From CAYVZU01 sp964455935 (GTDB taxonomy: Bacteria; Fibrobacterota; CAYVZU01), in the NCBI GenBank assembly GCA_964455935.1, contig CAYVZU010000064.1, positions 1 through 21,990 of the forward strand: DNA of 21,990 nt. The letters run 5' to 3'. The notes under the pieces are model-generated. The model did no database searches. It was not told the origin of the DNA and saw only the letters and a list, made by a program, of their open reading frames with translations. Position numbers and translations under genes: made by a program. Of the stretch, positions 1 to 7,860 are shown one piece after another; position 1 is the stretch's first letter, and each line of letters starts with the position of its first letter.

Positions 1-899
1 CTTGCTTGCGCGCCGCAGAACGATTTCAACCGGATGTGATTTTCGCGAACTGGGGAATTCCCAATGGCTTTTTCGGTGCGTTCTCCGCAGGAAAGCCCGG
101 ACCCAAACTCGTTGTCGCGTTCCCCGGCGCCGACGTCAAAATGATCATGTCCAATCCCGTCTACCGCGCCATGGGCCGCGTTGCGGGCCGGCGTGCGACG
201 GTATTGGCCACCAACAGCAACGATCTTAAAAGCGCTCTGGTCGAGGCCGGTCTGCCCGCGTCGAAGTTCCGGCTTATTGTTTATGGCGCCGATCCTCAGC
301 AGTTCTATCCGGAGCCGCAAGCCGGCAGGGCGCTTCGCCAACAACTTGGCATCGGCGACTCCGAGATCGTCATAGGGTCCGTGGGACGGTTTGTGGACAA
401 GAAGGGGTTCGAATACCTGGTGGAAGCAGCGGGCCTTCTGCGCGATTCCAAGAATTGCCGATTTGTTCTGTTCGGGGCAGGCGAAAACGAAAAGAACCTT
501 CGCAGTCGCGTGCGCGCACTCGGGTTAATGAATCAGTTTCTTTTTCCCGGCCCCATAGCGCCCGAACAGCTCCGCCGTGTTTACAATCTGTTTGACATTT
601 TCACAAACCCCGCCGTGCGCGAGCCCGTGGATGGGCTCAACGTGGTTGTGCCTGAAGCCATGGCTTGCGGTAAGCCCATTATCGCTTCGGACGCCTGTGG
701 AAACGAACTGGCCGTCCACGACCGGGAAAACGGGCGGCTTGTGCCTGAAAAAGACCCCAGCGCGCTGGCGCAGGCTATTGCGGAACTGGCCGGCAACGCC
801 GGTCTTCGCGACCGGATGGGCGGGCAATCGCGCCGGATTTGCGAGCGCGATCTGAGCTGGAGCACGATTGTTAAACAGTACTTGGACGGATTCCAATGA
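1..899 (+). CDS. Family 4 glycosyltransferase, 5' end cut by the window edge
   Basis: This is the C-terminal part of a cytoplasmic retaining glycosyltransferase (GT4, GT-B fold) that would transfer a sugar from a nucleotide donor onto a glycan intermediate. About 298 residues are visible where the family usually has 370-400, so the first part of the acceptor domain lies outside the window; the frame is open to base 3 and no convincing start is seen. Visible landmarks are the start of the C-terminal Rossmann domain (SVGRFVDKKGFEYLVEA), the donor-binding region after GPIAPEQL, and an E-x(n)-E type segment EPVDGLNVVVPEAMACGKP followed by IIASD. The stop overlaps the next ATG by four bases (ATGA), indicating co-translation with the small cysteine-rich protein. 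Family assignment is firm; donor and acceptor sugars cannot be read from the sequence. Confidence 0.9.
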   Translation, partial: CLRAAERFQPDVIFANWGIPNGFFGAFSAGKPGPKLVVAFPGADVKMIMSNPVYRAMGRVAGRRATVLATNSNDLKSALVEAGLPASKFRLIVYGADPQQFYPEPQAGRALRQQLGIGDSEIVIGSVGRFVDKKGFEYLVEAAGLLRDSKNCRFVLFGAGENEKNLRSRVRALGLMNQFLFPGPIAPEQLRRVYNLFDIFTNPAVREPVDGLNVVVPEAMACGKPIIASDACGNELAVHDRENGRLVPEKDPSALAQAIAELAGNAGLRDRMGGQSRRICERDLSWSTIVKQYLDGFQ

Positions 900-1216
900 G
901 CATTCCTCTTCTCGTGCGCATTGCGGTTGTGCCATGGAGCGCGTTTCGTATTCTGCGGCGGAAGTACCTGAAACGGTTCCGGCCCGGGTATATCCGCGAC
1001 AGCATTGCGCGTCGCAAGGGACAGTGCAAACAATGCGGATGCTGCGGAGAGACCTTCACCCGCTGCGCATATTTTCAGGAGGGCGTTTGCCTGGTCTGGA
1101 AAGAAAAGGGATGGCAAGCCATGCCCGAGGATTGCCGCAACTATCCCTTTGACGAACTCGATAAAAGCCTGTTCGCCCGGAAAAATTGCGGGTACTACTG
1201 GGAGCGCGGCAAATGA
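896..1216 (+). CDS. Small cysteine-rich protein with a YkgJ-like metal-binding pattern
   Basis: This 106-residue protein starts with an ATG inside the stop of the glycosyltransferase (ATGA overlap). The first 40 residues are basic and partly hydrophobic and could lie against the membrane. The rest holds eight cysteines (residues 44, 47, 49, 50, 57, 65, 80, 98). The core QCKQCGCCGE resembles the CxxCxxCC signature of the YkgJ family of putative zinc- or iron-chelating proteins, but with one residue fewer before the CC pair. The following spacing, C-x6-C-x7-C-x14-C(R)xYPF, also looks like that family. No catalytic function is known for such proteins. Its place directly after a glycosyltransferase suggests a glycan-locus accessory role, which is inference. 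The gene is very likely real; the family link is tentative. Confidence 0.75.
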   Translation: MSIPLLVRIAVVPWSAFRILRRKYLKRFRPGYIRDSIARRKGQCKQCGCCGETFTRCAYFQEGVCLVWKEKGWQAMPEDCRNYPFDELDKSLFARKNCGYYWERGK

Positions 1217-1344
1217 AGTGGCCCAACCGCGCTATCGACCGGATTCTGAAGAGGCGCAACCGCTATCGAACTCCCACGCCTGAACTGACGCGCGTATTCC
1301 TGCTCGGAAAACACGTCCGGGCCGACACCATCACTTTGGACTGA
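1213..1344 (+). CDS. 43-codon ORF coupled to the cysteine-rich gene
   Basis: The ORF begins MKWPNRAIDRILKRRNRYRT and ends with LGKHVRADTITLD before a TGA. It is strongly basic in its first half, with no recognisable domain. Its ATG lies within the stop of the preceding gene (ATGA), repeating the junction just upstream, which is the main argument for translation. Its last 14 bases overlap the 3' end of the flippase gene on the other strand. It may be a genuine small protein, or the surviving N-terminus of a larger gene cut off when the minus-strand operon was joined here. No homologue is recognised. Confidence 0.35.
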   Translation: MKWPNRAIDRILKRRNRYRTPTPELTRVFLLGKHVRADTITLD

Positions 1345-2836
1345 CCTGCACTCCGGCGTTGGCAAGGGGCTCGGGTTTGCTTCCAAGCAGAGCTTTGAGC
1401 CCATTGAGGTCTTCGCCGCACAGTTCACCCGTCACAACCAGAAGGGAGCCATACAGCGCCAATTGCAAGGCGCATCCGGCAATCGTGGGAATTCCCAGGT
1501 GCGCGAGCCAGACTCCTACCATATAAATGGCGAAGGCTGAGAGCCCGGTCCGCGCCAGTGTTAATCGCGGCAAGAACATGCCGGTTTCCCGCGCCACGAA
1601 GGCAGCCCCGACAAGTGCTCCAAGACAGAACGCAAGGAGGGTGGCCACTGCGGCGCCGCCAATGCCGTATCGGGGAACCAGCACCCACTGCAAAACTAGA
1701 TCGGCCGCAATCGCCAGCGAACCAAAAAGAAAGGCGCTGGCGGGCTTGCCCAAACCTGTCGCAACGGTGCAGAACAGGGCAAACAACACATACGCGGCAT
1801 ACCCCCAAATGAGCCACGAGAGAGCACCGGCGGCAGGCGAGAAAGGCGCGGAGTAGAGCAGGTTAAGCAAGCCTTTGGCTTGGGAGGAAACAATGGCTGC
1901 GACCGGCAGGACCAGCAGACAGAGATACCGGAAAACACAGCGGATCGAACGCACTGCCTGAGCTCGATTGCCTTCCGCCGTTAGGCGTGAGAGCGAGGGC
2001 AGGAACGATTCGTTGATCGATGAGAAGAAAACCGGCACCATCTTCACCATCATGCAAGCCGCCGAATAGTAGCCGGTCTGGCCGGCATCCCTTAAAAGCC
2101 ACTGGACCATGATCAGGTCCAGGCTTTGCAGAATCATGTACAGTTGATTGGCGCCAATTAGCGGAGCTGCAAAACGAAGCAGACGGCCTATGGGGAAACT
2201 CGGTGATCCCGCAGGCGTCTTCAACCAAAGATGAGCCGCAACAATTACGGGGGCCGCGGAAAGCGCATAGCCCCAGATCACGCCTTTGAGCGCGAAACCG
2301 GCGGTGAGGGCCCCTGCGGCAAAAAGCAACTTCACCAGGGGCCCCGCCGCAAGTAGCACAGCCCTTTTGCCAAACTGCTGCAAGCCGGCCAAAATCCCGA
2401 AGTACAGCGAAAATATTGCCGAGAGAAGAATGGAGACGGAGCCAATCCGCAAAAGGGGTTGAAGGGCCTGGCAACGAAGAACGGAAGCCAGCAATGGGGC
2501 CGCGGTAAAGAACAAAGCACAGACCGTAAGGGACGAGGCCGCCTGAATGCGAAGTCCCGCTGAGTAGATCGCCCCCGCCTGTTTCGGATCTTCAGCCACA
2601 TGTTTGGAGAACGTGTCCACCAGCGGCTGTGTCACAAAAATATTACCAATTCCAAGAAGCGTCAGGACCAGGGCGAAAATGCCATAAGACTCAACGCCCA
2701 GGGCACGCGCCAAAAGAATGTGAATCGAATACCCGCAGGCGAAAAACACGAAATAGGCAGCAAAATGGTAGAGTGTCCCGCGGCCAATGATATGCGCGTC
2801 GCCCCTTGGGTGGAATGTCGCCGCAAAATCGCTCAA
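1331..2836 (-). CDS. Wzx-like polysaccharide flippase (MATE/MOP superfamily)
   Basis: This 501-residue polytopic membrane protein would flip undecaprenyl-linked oligosaccharides across the inner membrane. From the chosen start the N-terminus has a short polar stretch, then GRGTLYHFAAYFVFFACGYS as the first membrane helix, followed by LLARALGVESYGIFALVLT, the typical opening of the polysaccharide-biosynthesis flippase family. About 12-14 hydrophobic helices follow, with YMILQSLDLIMVQWLL in the middle, and the length is normal. The TTG start at 2836 is preferred because AAAGGAG sits five bases upstream and the TTG overlaps the TGA of the preceding gene (TTGA). A longer in-frame extension to 2917 would run deep into that gene. 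It is the last gene of the long operon. Its 3' end overlaps a plus-strand ORF by 14 bases, leaving no room for a separate terminator. Confidence 0.9.
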   Translation of the reverse strand: MSDFAATFHPRGDAHIIGRGTLYHFAAYFVFFACGYSIHILLARALGVESYGIFALVLTLLGIGNIFVTQPLVDTFSKHVAEDPKQAGAIYSAGLRIQAASSLTVCALFFTAAPLLASVLRCQALQPLLRIGSVSILLSAIFSLYFGILAGLQQFGKRAVLLAAGPLVKLLFAAGALTAGFALKGVIWGYALSAAPVIVAAHLWLKTPAGSPSFPIGRLLRFAAPLIGANQLYMILQSLDLIMVQWLLRDAGQTGYYSAACMMVKMVPVFFSSINESFLPSLSRLTAEGNRAQAVRSIRCVFRYLCLLVLPVAAIVSSQAKGLLNLLYSAPFSPAAGALSWLIWGYAAYVLFALFCTVATGLGKPASAFLFGSLAIAADLVLQWVLVPRYGIGGAAVATLLAFCLGALVGAAFVARETGMFLPRLTLARTGLSAFAIYMVGVWLAHLGIPTIAGCALQLALYGSLLVVTGELCGEDLNGLKALLGSKPEPLANAGVQVSPK

Positions 2837-4644
2837 GGCTTCTCCTTTCCGGTTCGCCTGGCGGCGTACAGAACATAACCGCTGCCTCGGATTGCGACCG
2901 GCAAATCCAGCGCCCAATCAGCTCCTGTCAAAACTTCGGTGAATCCAAATTCGTCAGCCAGCGCGCCCCATTCTTCCCTTGTCCGTTTCTCCCATAGCCC
3001 GCGGTAGAGCCCGTTTGGGATCTGTCCCTTGTTGCGAAATTCCTGAGGGGGTGCCCGTAAAATATCCGCCCCATAAACATTTTTCATGAAACGATTCCAC
3101 AGCGGGCCGGCTTCGGGAATCATGGCAAACCCATCCAGCGCGGAAGGATCGAACAGAACAGGCCGGCGTGTCTGGAGTTGTGCAAGCCAGAAATCGGTTG
3201 TGATCAGCAACAATCCCGGCGAACTGGCGCTGGCAGGCGGCAATCGCGTCTCGATCCGGTTTAAAAAGCGCCGTTGCGGCCATAGCTCCCGGCCCGCAAA
3301 TCCGAATCCCGCCAGATTGAACGAAACGAGCACCAGGAGAACAGCTCCCATAGCCGAAATCAGGAGTCTGCCGTTCCCCTTGGCTGTGCCAAGGATTCGC
3401 CCCATTGGATCGGGAAAAAAAGCCAGACAACCGAACCATAGGAAAGCGAGCAGATATTGGACCTTCATTGGAATTGCGAAGGCCAATCCCGCGGCCGGGG
3501 CTGCCAAAATCAGAAGCAGACAGATGACGGCACTCCCCCGGAATTTCCCTACCTCCGGAGACGTCAACAGCGCCAGAACAAGAGCAAACAGCGCAAGATT
3601 GCTCAGGTTTGCATAGCGGCCCGGCATCAGCATGGAAACAAGTGAAGGCACCACGGATTGCGGTAGGTGCGTCAAGAACCCTAGAAAAAGGCTCGCTATC
3701 GCCGCAACCAGGAGGATGCGAAACAGAATTTTACCCGGGTGCTTCGGCAACAGACGGAAGCAAAGGACAGCAAAGCCCGCGCTCCAGACGCAATACGTGA
3801 TTCCAGTTTTGAAGGGGTCAAGGCCCTGCTTTTCGGCGCTGTAGAAAAAGGGCGTCCGGTGGTAGTCCCAGTTGTTGATGAAGGCTGACAAGTACGCGCG
3901 GCTCTCTTCCGATGCCAGGCTTGGAACATCTCTCAACCAGAAATGCTGGTAGCCATAGCCTGCCAGTGTCACCGCAATTCCCGCGATCAGCCAAATGGCC
4001 CAATCTCTCCGAATCCGTTCTCCCGATCGCCAGCGGTCCCATAGAAGTGGTACGACAACGATCAAGAAAAGAAAACAACCCCAGGACGGATGCACATAAG
4101 GCGCCAGCCCCAGACAGAAAAAGGCCGCGCGCCGGAGTCCAGCCCCAAACAAGGCGACCGTAAGGAGCGTGAACGAAAGGCCGATCACCCCAAAATTATG
4201 TGGGGAATCCAGGAGCGCGATGGGATAGACGGGCCCGGCCCCAATCCGGTCGAAGAGAAAGATGAAAAAACAGCCCAGAAACGCAAGGGCGACGGACCTG
4301 TTGATTGCGTAGATGAAAAGACTAATCGCCTGGAACGACAGCATGCCCATGAGCCCTGAAAAAGCAAGGCATACCCACCTTTCACTTCCAAGAATATGAA
4401 TCAGCAGCGCTCCCAGATGATTCTGAAGTGTGAAAACGCGGATATGATTGAGATACTGAGGCGTCGTGGGTGGATATGAAACGACTTTGGCCAGGATCTG
4501 GGCTGTTTCAATTCCGGCCAGCCAGCCTGCAAAGACGCAACCGAGGAAAAAGCCGGCACTGCCGGAGATCAACAGCAAAATTCCGGCTGGATTTGTCCGC
4601 GCAAAAGACCGGATGCTTTGGCGCGCATGACAGCATGTGGTCAT
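2833..4644 (-). CDS. Multi-pass membrane protein, downstream copy of a tandem paralogous pair
   Basis: This 603-residue protein, counted from the ATG at 4644, has roughly ten to twelve hydrophobic helices up to about residue 460, then a soluble C-terminal domain of about 140 residues. The architecture resembles GT-C-type glycosyltransferases with a C-terminal extracytoplasmic domain, but no named family is recognised. It shares long near-identical stretches with the next gene upstream: ETxQ, HIRVFTLQNHLGAL (about residues 67-80), MGMLS, NRSV, PHNxGVIGLS and PYVHPSWG (about 182-189). In the C-terminal domain the shared pieces are RRPVL, GPLWN, K-x-YG-x-D, EFGF-x-(E/D)-VLT and ADW. The start at 4644 gives an N-terminus matching the paralogue; an upstream extension to 4755 would overlap that gene by 89 bases. 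The gap to the upstream stop is 22 bases. A glycosyltransferase or polymerase role is inference from context. Confidence 0.85.
   Translation of the reverse strand: MTTCCHARQSIRSFARTNPAGILLLISGSAGFFLGCVFAGWLAGIETAQILAKVVSYPPTTPQYLNHIRVFTLQNHLGALLIHILGSERWVCLAFSGLMGMLSFQAISLFIYAINRSVALAFLGCFFIFLFDRIGAGPVYPIALLDSPHNFGVIGLSFTLLTVALFGAGLRRAAFFCLGLAPYVHPSWGCFLFLIVVVPLLWDRWRSGERIRRDWAIWLIAGIAVTLAGYGYQHFWLRDVPSLASEESRAYLSAFINNWDYHRTPFFYSAEKQGLDPFKTGITYCVWSAGFAVLCFRLLPKHPGKILFRILLVAAIASLFLGFLTHLPQSVVPSLVSMLMPGRYANLSNLALFALVLALLTSPEVGKFRGSAVICLLLILAAPAAGLAFAIPMKVQYLLAFLWFGCLAFFPDPMGRILGTAKGNGRLLISAMGAVLLVLVSFNLAGFGFAGRELWPQRRFLNRIETRLPPASASSPGLLLITTDFWLAQLQTRRPVLFDPSALDGFAMIPEAGPLWNRFMKNVYGADILRAPPQEFRNKGQIPNGLYRGLWEKRTREEWGALADEFGFTEVLTGADWALDLPVAIRGSGYVLYAARRTGKEKP
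2842..2848 (-). promoter_or_regulatory. Ribosome binding site for the flippase TTG start
   Basis: The minus strand reads AAAGGAG, then five bases, then TTG, inside the last codons of the upstream membrane-protein gene. It decides the start at 2836 and predicts translational coupling. Confidence 0.7.
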
Positions 4645-4666
4645 CTTCTCAAAAGGGTCCTGTCCC

Positions 4667-6565
4667 TCATTGCCCTGCGTCGTTCTTGGGCGGCCGTGAC
4701 GATTCGGGTGCAATTGTGAAAAGAGCCACACTGTCGCCTTGATGGACCATCTCAAGATTCAGCCGCCAGTCAGCTGGGGTAAGCACATCCACAAACCCGA
4801 ATTCACCGGCAAGGGCGGCCCATTCGGCCCGGGATCTTCGCTCCCAACTGTTTCTGTACCATGTGTTTGGGATGCCAATAAGATGTCGGGAACTCTCCGG
4901 TGGCGCCACCAGCATGTCAACACCGTAGATCTTCTTCAGGCAATTATTCCAAAGCGGACCCGACTCGGGGACCGCAAAGAACTCGGTCATATTGCAAGGC
5001 GTAATCAGAACGGGCCGGCGAGTCTCCAGTTGGATATAATAAAAATCGGATGTGGTCAGAAGCAGGCCAGATCGCCGGGAAATCACCGAAGGCAAACCGG
5101 AACTGATGCGAGCCATAAAACATTTCGGCGGCCAGAGCCCATTCTCATTAAACAGGCGGCCGTCCATCTTGAACGGCAGCATCACGATCAACAGCAGAAA
5201 CAGCGCAACAGAAAAGAAACCCGGCTTCACCGGAAGAAATAAACCTGGAACTCGCTCCGCCAGCCTTTTATGGAACAAAGCGACCACTGCCATTCCAAGC
5301 AGTATCGGCCAATAAAAACAGGCCCGGGCCGCGTGGCGGATCCACCAGAAGTACTTCAGCCATCTCTGGTCTTTGAAGATCGCATCCGGAGCCGCTGTCG
5401 ACAGGACGGGGAGCAAAAGAAGAAGGATAAACAGTCCAAATGTCGCGCGCCCCCTTCCAGCCGCGCGTCCTGAAAGCAGGCCGACAGCCAAGGCAAAAAA
5501 TGTGATGTTGCTTAGGTTCGTCCACCTTCCCGGCATCAACATGGAGAGGATGTCGGGAAGCAGCTTTGGAGGCAAATGAGTCAGCGTGGCCAGTCCAAGG
5601 CTTGCCACGGCCGAAACCAGGAGAAACCGGAGAAGGAGTTTTTGCTCCCTGCTCTGGTGAAGGTAGCGCAACCCAAGAAAGCTCAAACCCGCGCTGAAAA
5701 CGCAAAACAGCGCGCCCTTTTTGAATAGGTGAATACCTGCGCCCGGTAGGTTATGGAAGAAGGGGACTCTGTGGTGATCCCAGTATTGCACAAAGGTAGA
5801 CATATAGGCGTGTGTTATCTCCGGCAAGCCGCGGGGCAGGTCGCGCAGCCAAAATCCTTGAATCCCATAACCCGCAAAGGTAATCACCAGGCCAGCCACA
5901 AAGTACAAAAGGTTCTTCCGCAAAATATCAAGGGCCGGCCGGCCTTCCCAAAGAAGGCCCAGAAAGACCACGGCAAACAGGAAAACTCCCCAGGAAGGAT
6001 GCACATATGGAAACAAGCCCAGGCAAAAGGCGGCCGCCCGCCAACAGCCCGTTGCCGCCAGGCCAATTGTAAGTACCGCGTATGACAGACCGATCACACC
6101 GTAATTGTGGGGTGTCCCCAGGAGCGCAATGCCATAAACTTCGCCATGGCCGATACTGTTCGTCAGGAAAATAAAAAAGCCCGCAAGTGTGGCCAGGACA
6201 ACGGACCTGTTCAGGGAAAAGACAAGGAGGCCCAGGGCTTGTAGCGAAAGCATCCCCATAACTCCGGACAAAAGAAATGAGGCCAATCTGTCGTTTCTCA
6301 AAATCAGCAGCAGCAGTGCCCCCAAATGGTTCTGAAGCGTAAATACCCGGATATGGCAAAGATATTTGGGTGCCCGGTGTGGATAGGAAACAAAACCCGA
6401 AAGCACCTGCGATGTTTCGAGGCCGATCATCCACTCGGCGTACAAAAGGCCAAGGAAGAACCCAAGGACCCCGGAAACAAGCAGAACAGCAGCTATGGGG
6501 TGCTGTGCCCCGAACCGGCCGATGCGGCCGGCCTGGAATGCCGAGGCCGGATCAGAAAGATTCAT
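4667..6565 (-). CDS. Multi-pass membrane protein, upstream copy of a tandem paralogous pair
   Basis: This 632-residue paralogue of the following gene has the same layout: an N-terminal helix (HPIAAVLLVSGVLGFFLGLL), a polar first loop with GLETSQVLSGFVSYP, HIRVFTLQNHLGAL at about residues 71-84, further helices, PYVHPSWG at about 186-193, and a C-terminal soluble domain from about residue 490. The Glu in the first loop and the conserved His residues in HIRVF, QNHLG and VHPSWG are candidate functional residues, since they are kept in both copies. GT-C enzymes carry catalytic acidic residues in the first extracytoplasmic loop, which makes a lipid-linked-sugar transferase plausible but unproven. 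The ATG at 6565 is the first in-frame start after an upstream TGA and has no good Shine-Dalgarno sequence. A 314-base gap separates it from the GT2 gene, so it may have its own promoter. Confidence 0.85.
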   Translation of the reverse strand: MNLSDPASAFQAGRIGRFGAQHPIAAVLLVSGVLGFFLGLLYAEWMIGLETSQVLSGFVSYPHRAPKYLCHIRVFTLQNHLGALLLLILRNDRLASFLLSGVMGMLSLQALGLLVFSLNRSVVLATLAGFFIFLTNSIGHGEVYGIALLGTPHNYGVIGLSYAVLTIGLAATGCWRAAAFCLGLFPYVHPSWGVFLFAVVFLGLLWEGRPALDILRKNLLYFVAGLVITFAGYGIQGFWLRDLPRGLPEITHAYMSTFVQYWDHHRVPFFHNLPGAGIHLFKKGALFCVFSAGLSFLGLRYLHQSREQKLLLRFLLVSAVASLGLATLTHLPPKLLPDILSMLMPGRWTNLSNITFFALAVGLLSGRAAGRGRATFGLFILLLLLPVLSTAAPDAIFKDQRWLKYFWWIRHAARACFYWPILLGMAVVALFHKRLAERVPGLFLPVKPGFFSVALFLLLIVMLPFKMDGRLFNENGLWPPKCFMARISSGLPSVISRRSGLLLTTSDFYYIQLETRRPVLITPCNMTEFFAVPESGPLWNNCLKKIYGVDMLVAPPESSRHLIGIPNTWYRNSWERRSRAEWAALAGEFGFVDVLTPADWRLNLEMVHQGDSVALFTIAPESSRPPKNDAGQ

Positions 6566-6879
6566 GGCTGATCGTCTTTGTCAAACCCATGTTTGCCCTC
6601 GTTGGCTATGGGACTACTGTTCAATGCCGTAGTGGACCCGGTCGACGCATCCGTCGGTGACCAAAGGCGGCTATTGCAGGATTGTTCTGCAAGTGTGCCT
6701 GAAATCCGGCTGTCATTCTAGAGTGTTTCTCAAAGATAAGCTCCGTAATGGGCCAACCTCCTGACGTAACGAGGACACGGCTGCCCGCGATGAGTTGCCC
6801 CGGAAGACGCGTAACTGCTTGTAAGCCTTTGGGCCATTTGGCCGGAAACTGAGATTCAAGCCTCATGGAGGTTCCGCAG
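6566..6879. other. 314-base gap inside the long minus-strand operon
   Basis: This is the only sizeable gap in the twelve-gene block. It holds one arm of an 18-base inverted repeat, whose other arm lies in the end of the GT2 gene, and a perfect 6-base dyad at 6674-6692. The minus strand has an 81-codon ORF (6866 to 6621) with no recognisable domain, cut by one inverted-repeat arm; I do not call it a gene. No convincing sigma-70 promoter is seen. A TTGACA on the minus strand at 6584-6579 lies too close to the ATG to serve it. Confidence 0.6.
6674..6692. repeat. Short perfect dyad (6-base stem, 7-base spacer)
   Basis: TTGCAG and CTGCAA flank a seven-base spacer. As RNA it would be a weak hairpin; as DNA it could be an operator half-site pair. 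It lies 109 bases upstream of the start of the first paralogous membrane-protein gene. Function is unknown. Confidence 0.35.
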
Positions 6880-6904
6880 TTAGGAAGGAGGCTGGCCCAT
6901 TACG
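6744..6904. repeat. 18-base inverted repeat (17 of 18 matching) bounding a 161-base segment
   Basis: The left arm at 6744-6761 reads CGTAATGGGCCAACCTCC. The right arm at 6887-6904 reads its reverse complement with one mismatch (GGAGGCTGGCCCATTACG). Inward of the arms, weaker similarity continues for about 15 more bases when small gaps are allowed (a shared TAAC and GGA). The right arm encodes the end of the GT2 protein (VMGQPP) on the minus strand, and the left arm would encode the same VMGQPP on the plus strand. It may be a MITE-like element whose insertion supplied the GT2 C-terminus, or an inverted duplication of the GT2 3' end. No clear target-site duplication is visible. Confidence 0.55.
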
Positions 6905-7839
6905 TCTTCGAACCCAAAGGTGCTCTCAATGATGTAGCGGGGCCGCTGCTTGATTTCATTGTAAATGCGGCCCAAATAGATTCCAAGAACACCGATTGTG
7001 AAAAGAATCGTGCCGCCCAGAAAAAGCATGGTAACCATAAGGGCGGGCCAGCCGGGAAGGTGATAACCCAAAAGAACTCGAGAAACAGCAATGTAGATCA
7101 GATAGGCAAATGCACCCATCGAAACCGTGAAACCAAGAATCAGAGAAAAATAGAGTGGCGCAACAGAAAAGGATGTAACGCCCCGCAGAAATTCCTTTAC
7201 CGGGTTCAGGCTGCCTAGGAGAGAATACTTCGTCTCGCCCGCAAAACGAGCATCGCGCTCGTAGTGCACTTGCACCTGCTTAAACCCGATCCAGAGCGAC
7301 ATTCCCCGCAAAAAAGGATCTGTTTCCTTGAGAGATAGAATGTGATCCACGGCCCTGCGCGACAGGAGCTTGAAATCACCCGTATCACGCGGCACCGGAA
7401 TATCGGCAAGCGCGGAAATGGCCCGGTAAGCCAAATTGGTGATAAAGAGCTTGATTGGATTCTCGCCTTTGCGCTTCGTCCGCGTCGTATGGACGACATC
7501 CGCGCCTTTCCGGTATTGCTCCACCAAGGCCGGGATGGTTTCGGGAGGGTCCTGCAGATCCGTATCCATGTAAACCACCACATCACCTTTGGCTTGGGAG
7601 AATCCGGCCAATACGCAAGGCGCGCCGCCGAACCGCCGCGACATGCTGATGACCTTGATCCGGGAATTCTGCTCATGGGCCTTCCGCAGCAGCCCCAGCG
7701 ATTGATCCGTTGAAGCATCATTGATAAAAATCAATTCATAGTTTTCGTGCAGCCCTTCCAGCGTGGCGGTAGTGCGGCGAATCAGTTCCGGCAGGACATC
7801 TTCTTCATTTCGAAAAGAGAAGACAACCGATATTAGCAT
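6880..7839 (-). CDS. GtrB/DPM1-like polyprenyl-phosphate glycosyltransferase (GT2)
   Basis: This 319-residue protein would transfer a sugar from a nucleotide donor to undecaprenyl phosphate at the inner membrane. The N-terminal GT-A domain opens with LISVVFSFRNEEDVLPEL, then FINDASTD, and has the metal-binding pair in MDTDLQDPPE (Asp92 and Asp94). RDTGDFKLLSR and the FAGETKYSLL segment are typical of the GtrB/ArnC branch. Two C-terminal helices follow (about residues 225-250 and 262-290), ending in the family motif GIYLGRIYNEIKQRPRYI. The ATG has AAAGGTGA four bases upstream, and only 21 bases separate it from the epimerase gene. The last residues (VMGQPPS) coincide with one arm of an 18-base inverted repeat, so the extreme C-terminus may be a secondary acquisition. 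The sugar is unknown. Confidence 0.92.
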   Translation of the reverse strand: MLISVVFSFRNEEDVLPELIRRTTATLEGLHENYELIFINDASTDQSLGLLRKAHEQNSRIKVISMSRRFGGAPCVLAGFSQAKGDVVVYMDTDLQDPPETIPALVEQYRKGADVVHTTRTKRKGENPIKLFITNLAYRAISALADIPVPRDTGDFKLLSRRAVDHILSLKETDPFLRGMSLWIGFKQVQVHYERDARFAGETKYSLLGSLNPVKEFLRGVTSFSVAPLYFSLILGFTVSMGAFAYLIYIAVSRVLLGYHLPGWPALMVTMLFLGGTILFTIGVLGIYLGRIYNEIKQRPRYIIESTFGFEDVMGQPPS

Positions 7840-7860
7840 ATAATCACCTTTCCCAGAATG

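Noticed and set aside
581..1117. 178-codon open frame on the minus strand
   Set aside because: It runs antisense across the GT4 and cysteine-rich genes and has no domain or ribosome site.
6579..6584. Consensus TTGACA (-35) on the minus strand
   Set aside because: It lies 13 bases before the ATG at 6565, so any matching -10 would fall inside the coding region.
6621..6866. 81-codon ORF on the minus strand in the operon gap
   Set aside because: No similarity to known domains by eye, no good ribosome site, and it is interrupted by an inverted-repeat arm. It could be a decayed remnant but cannot be supported as a gene.
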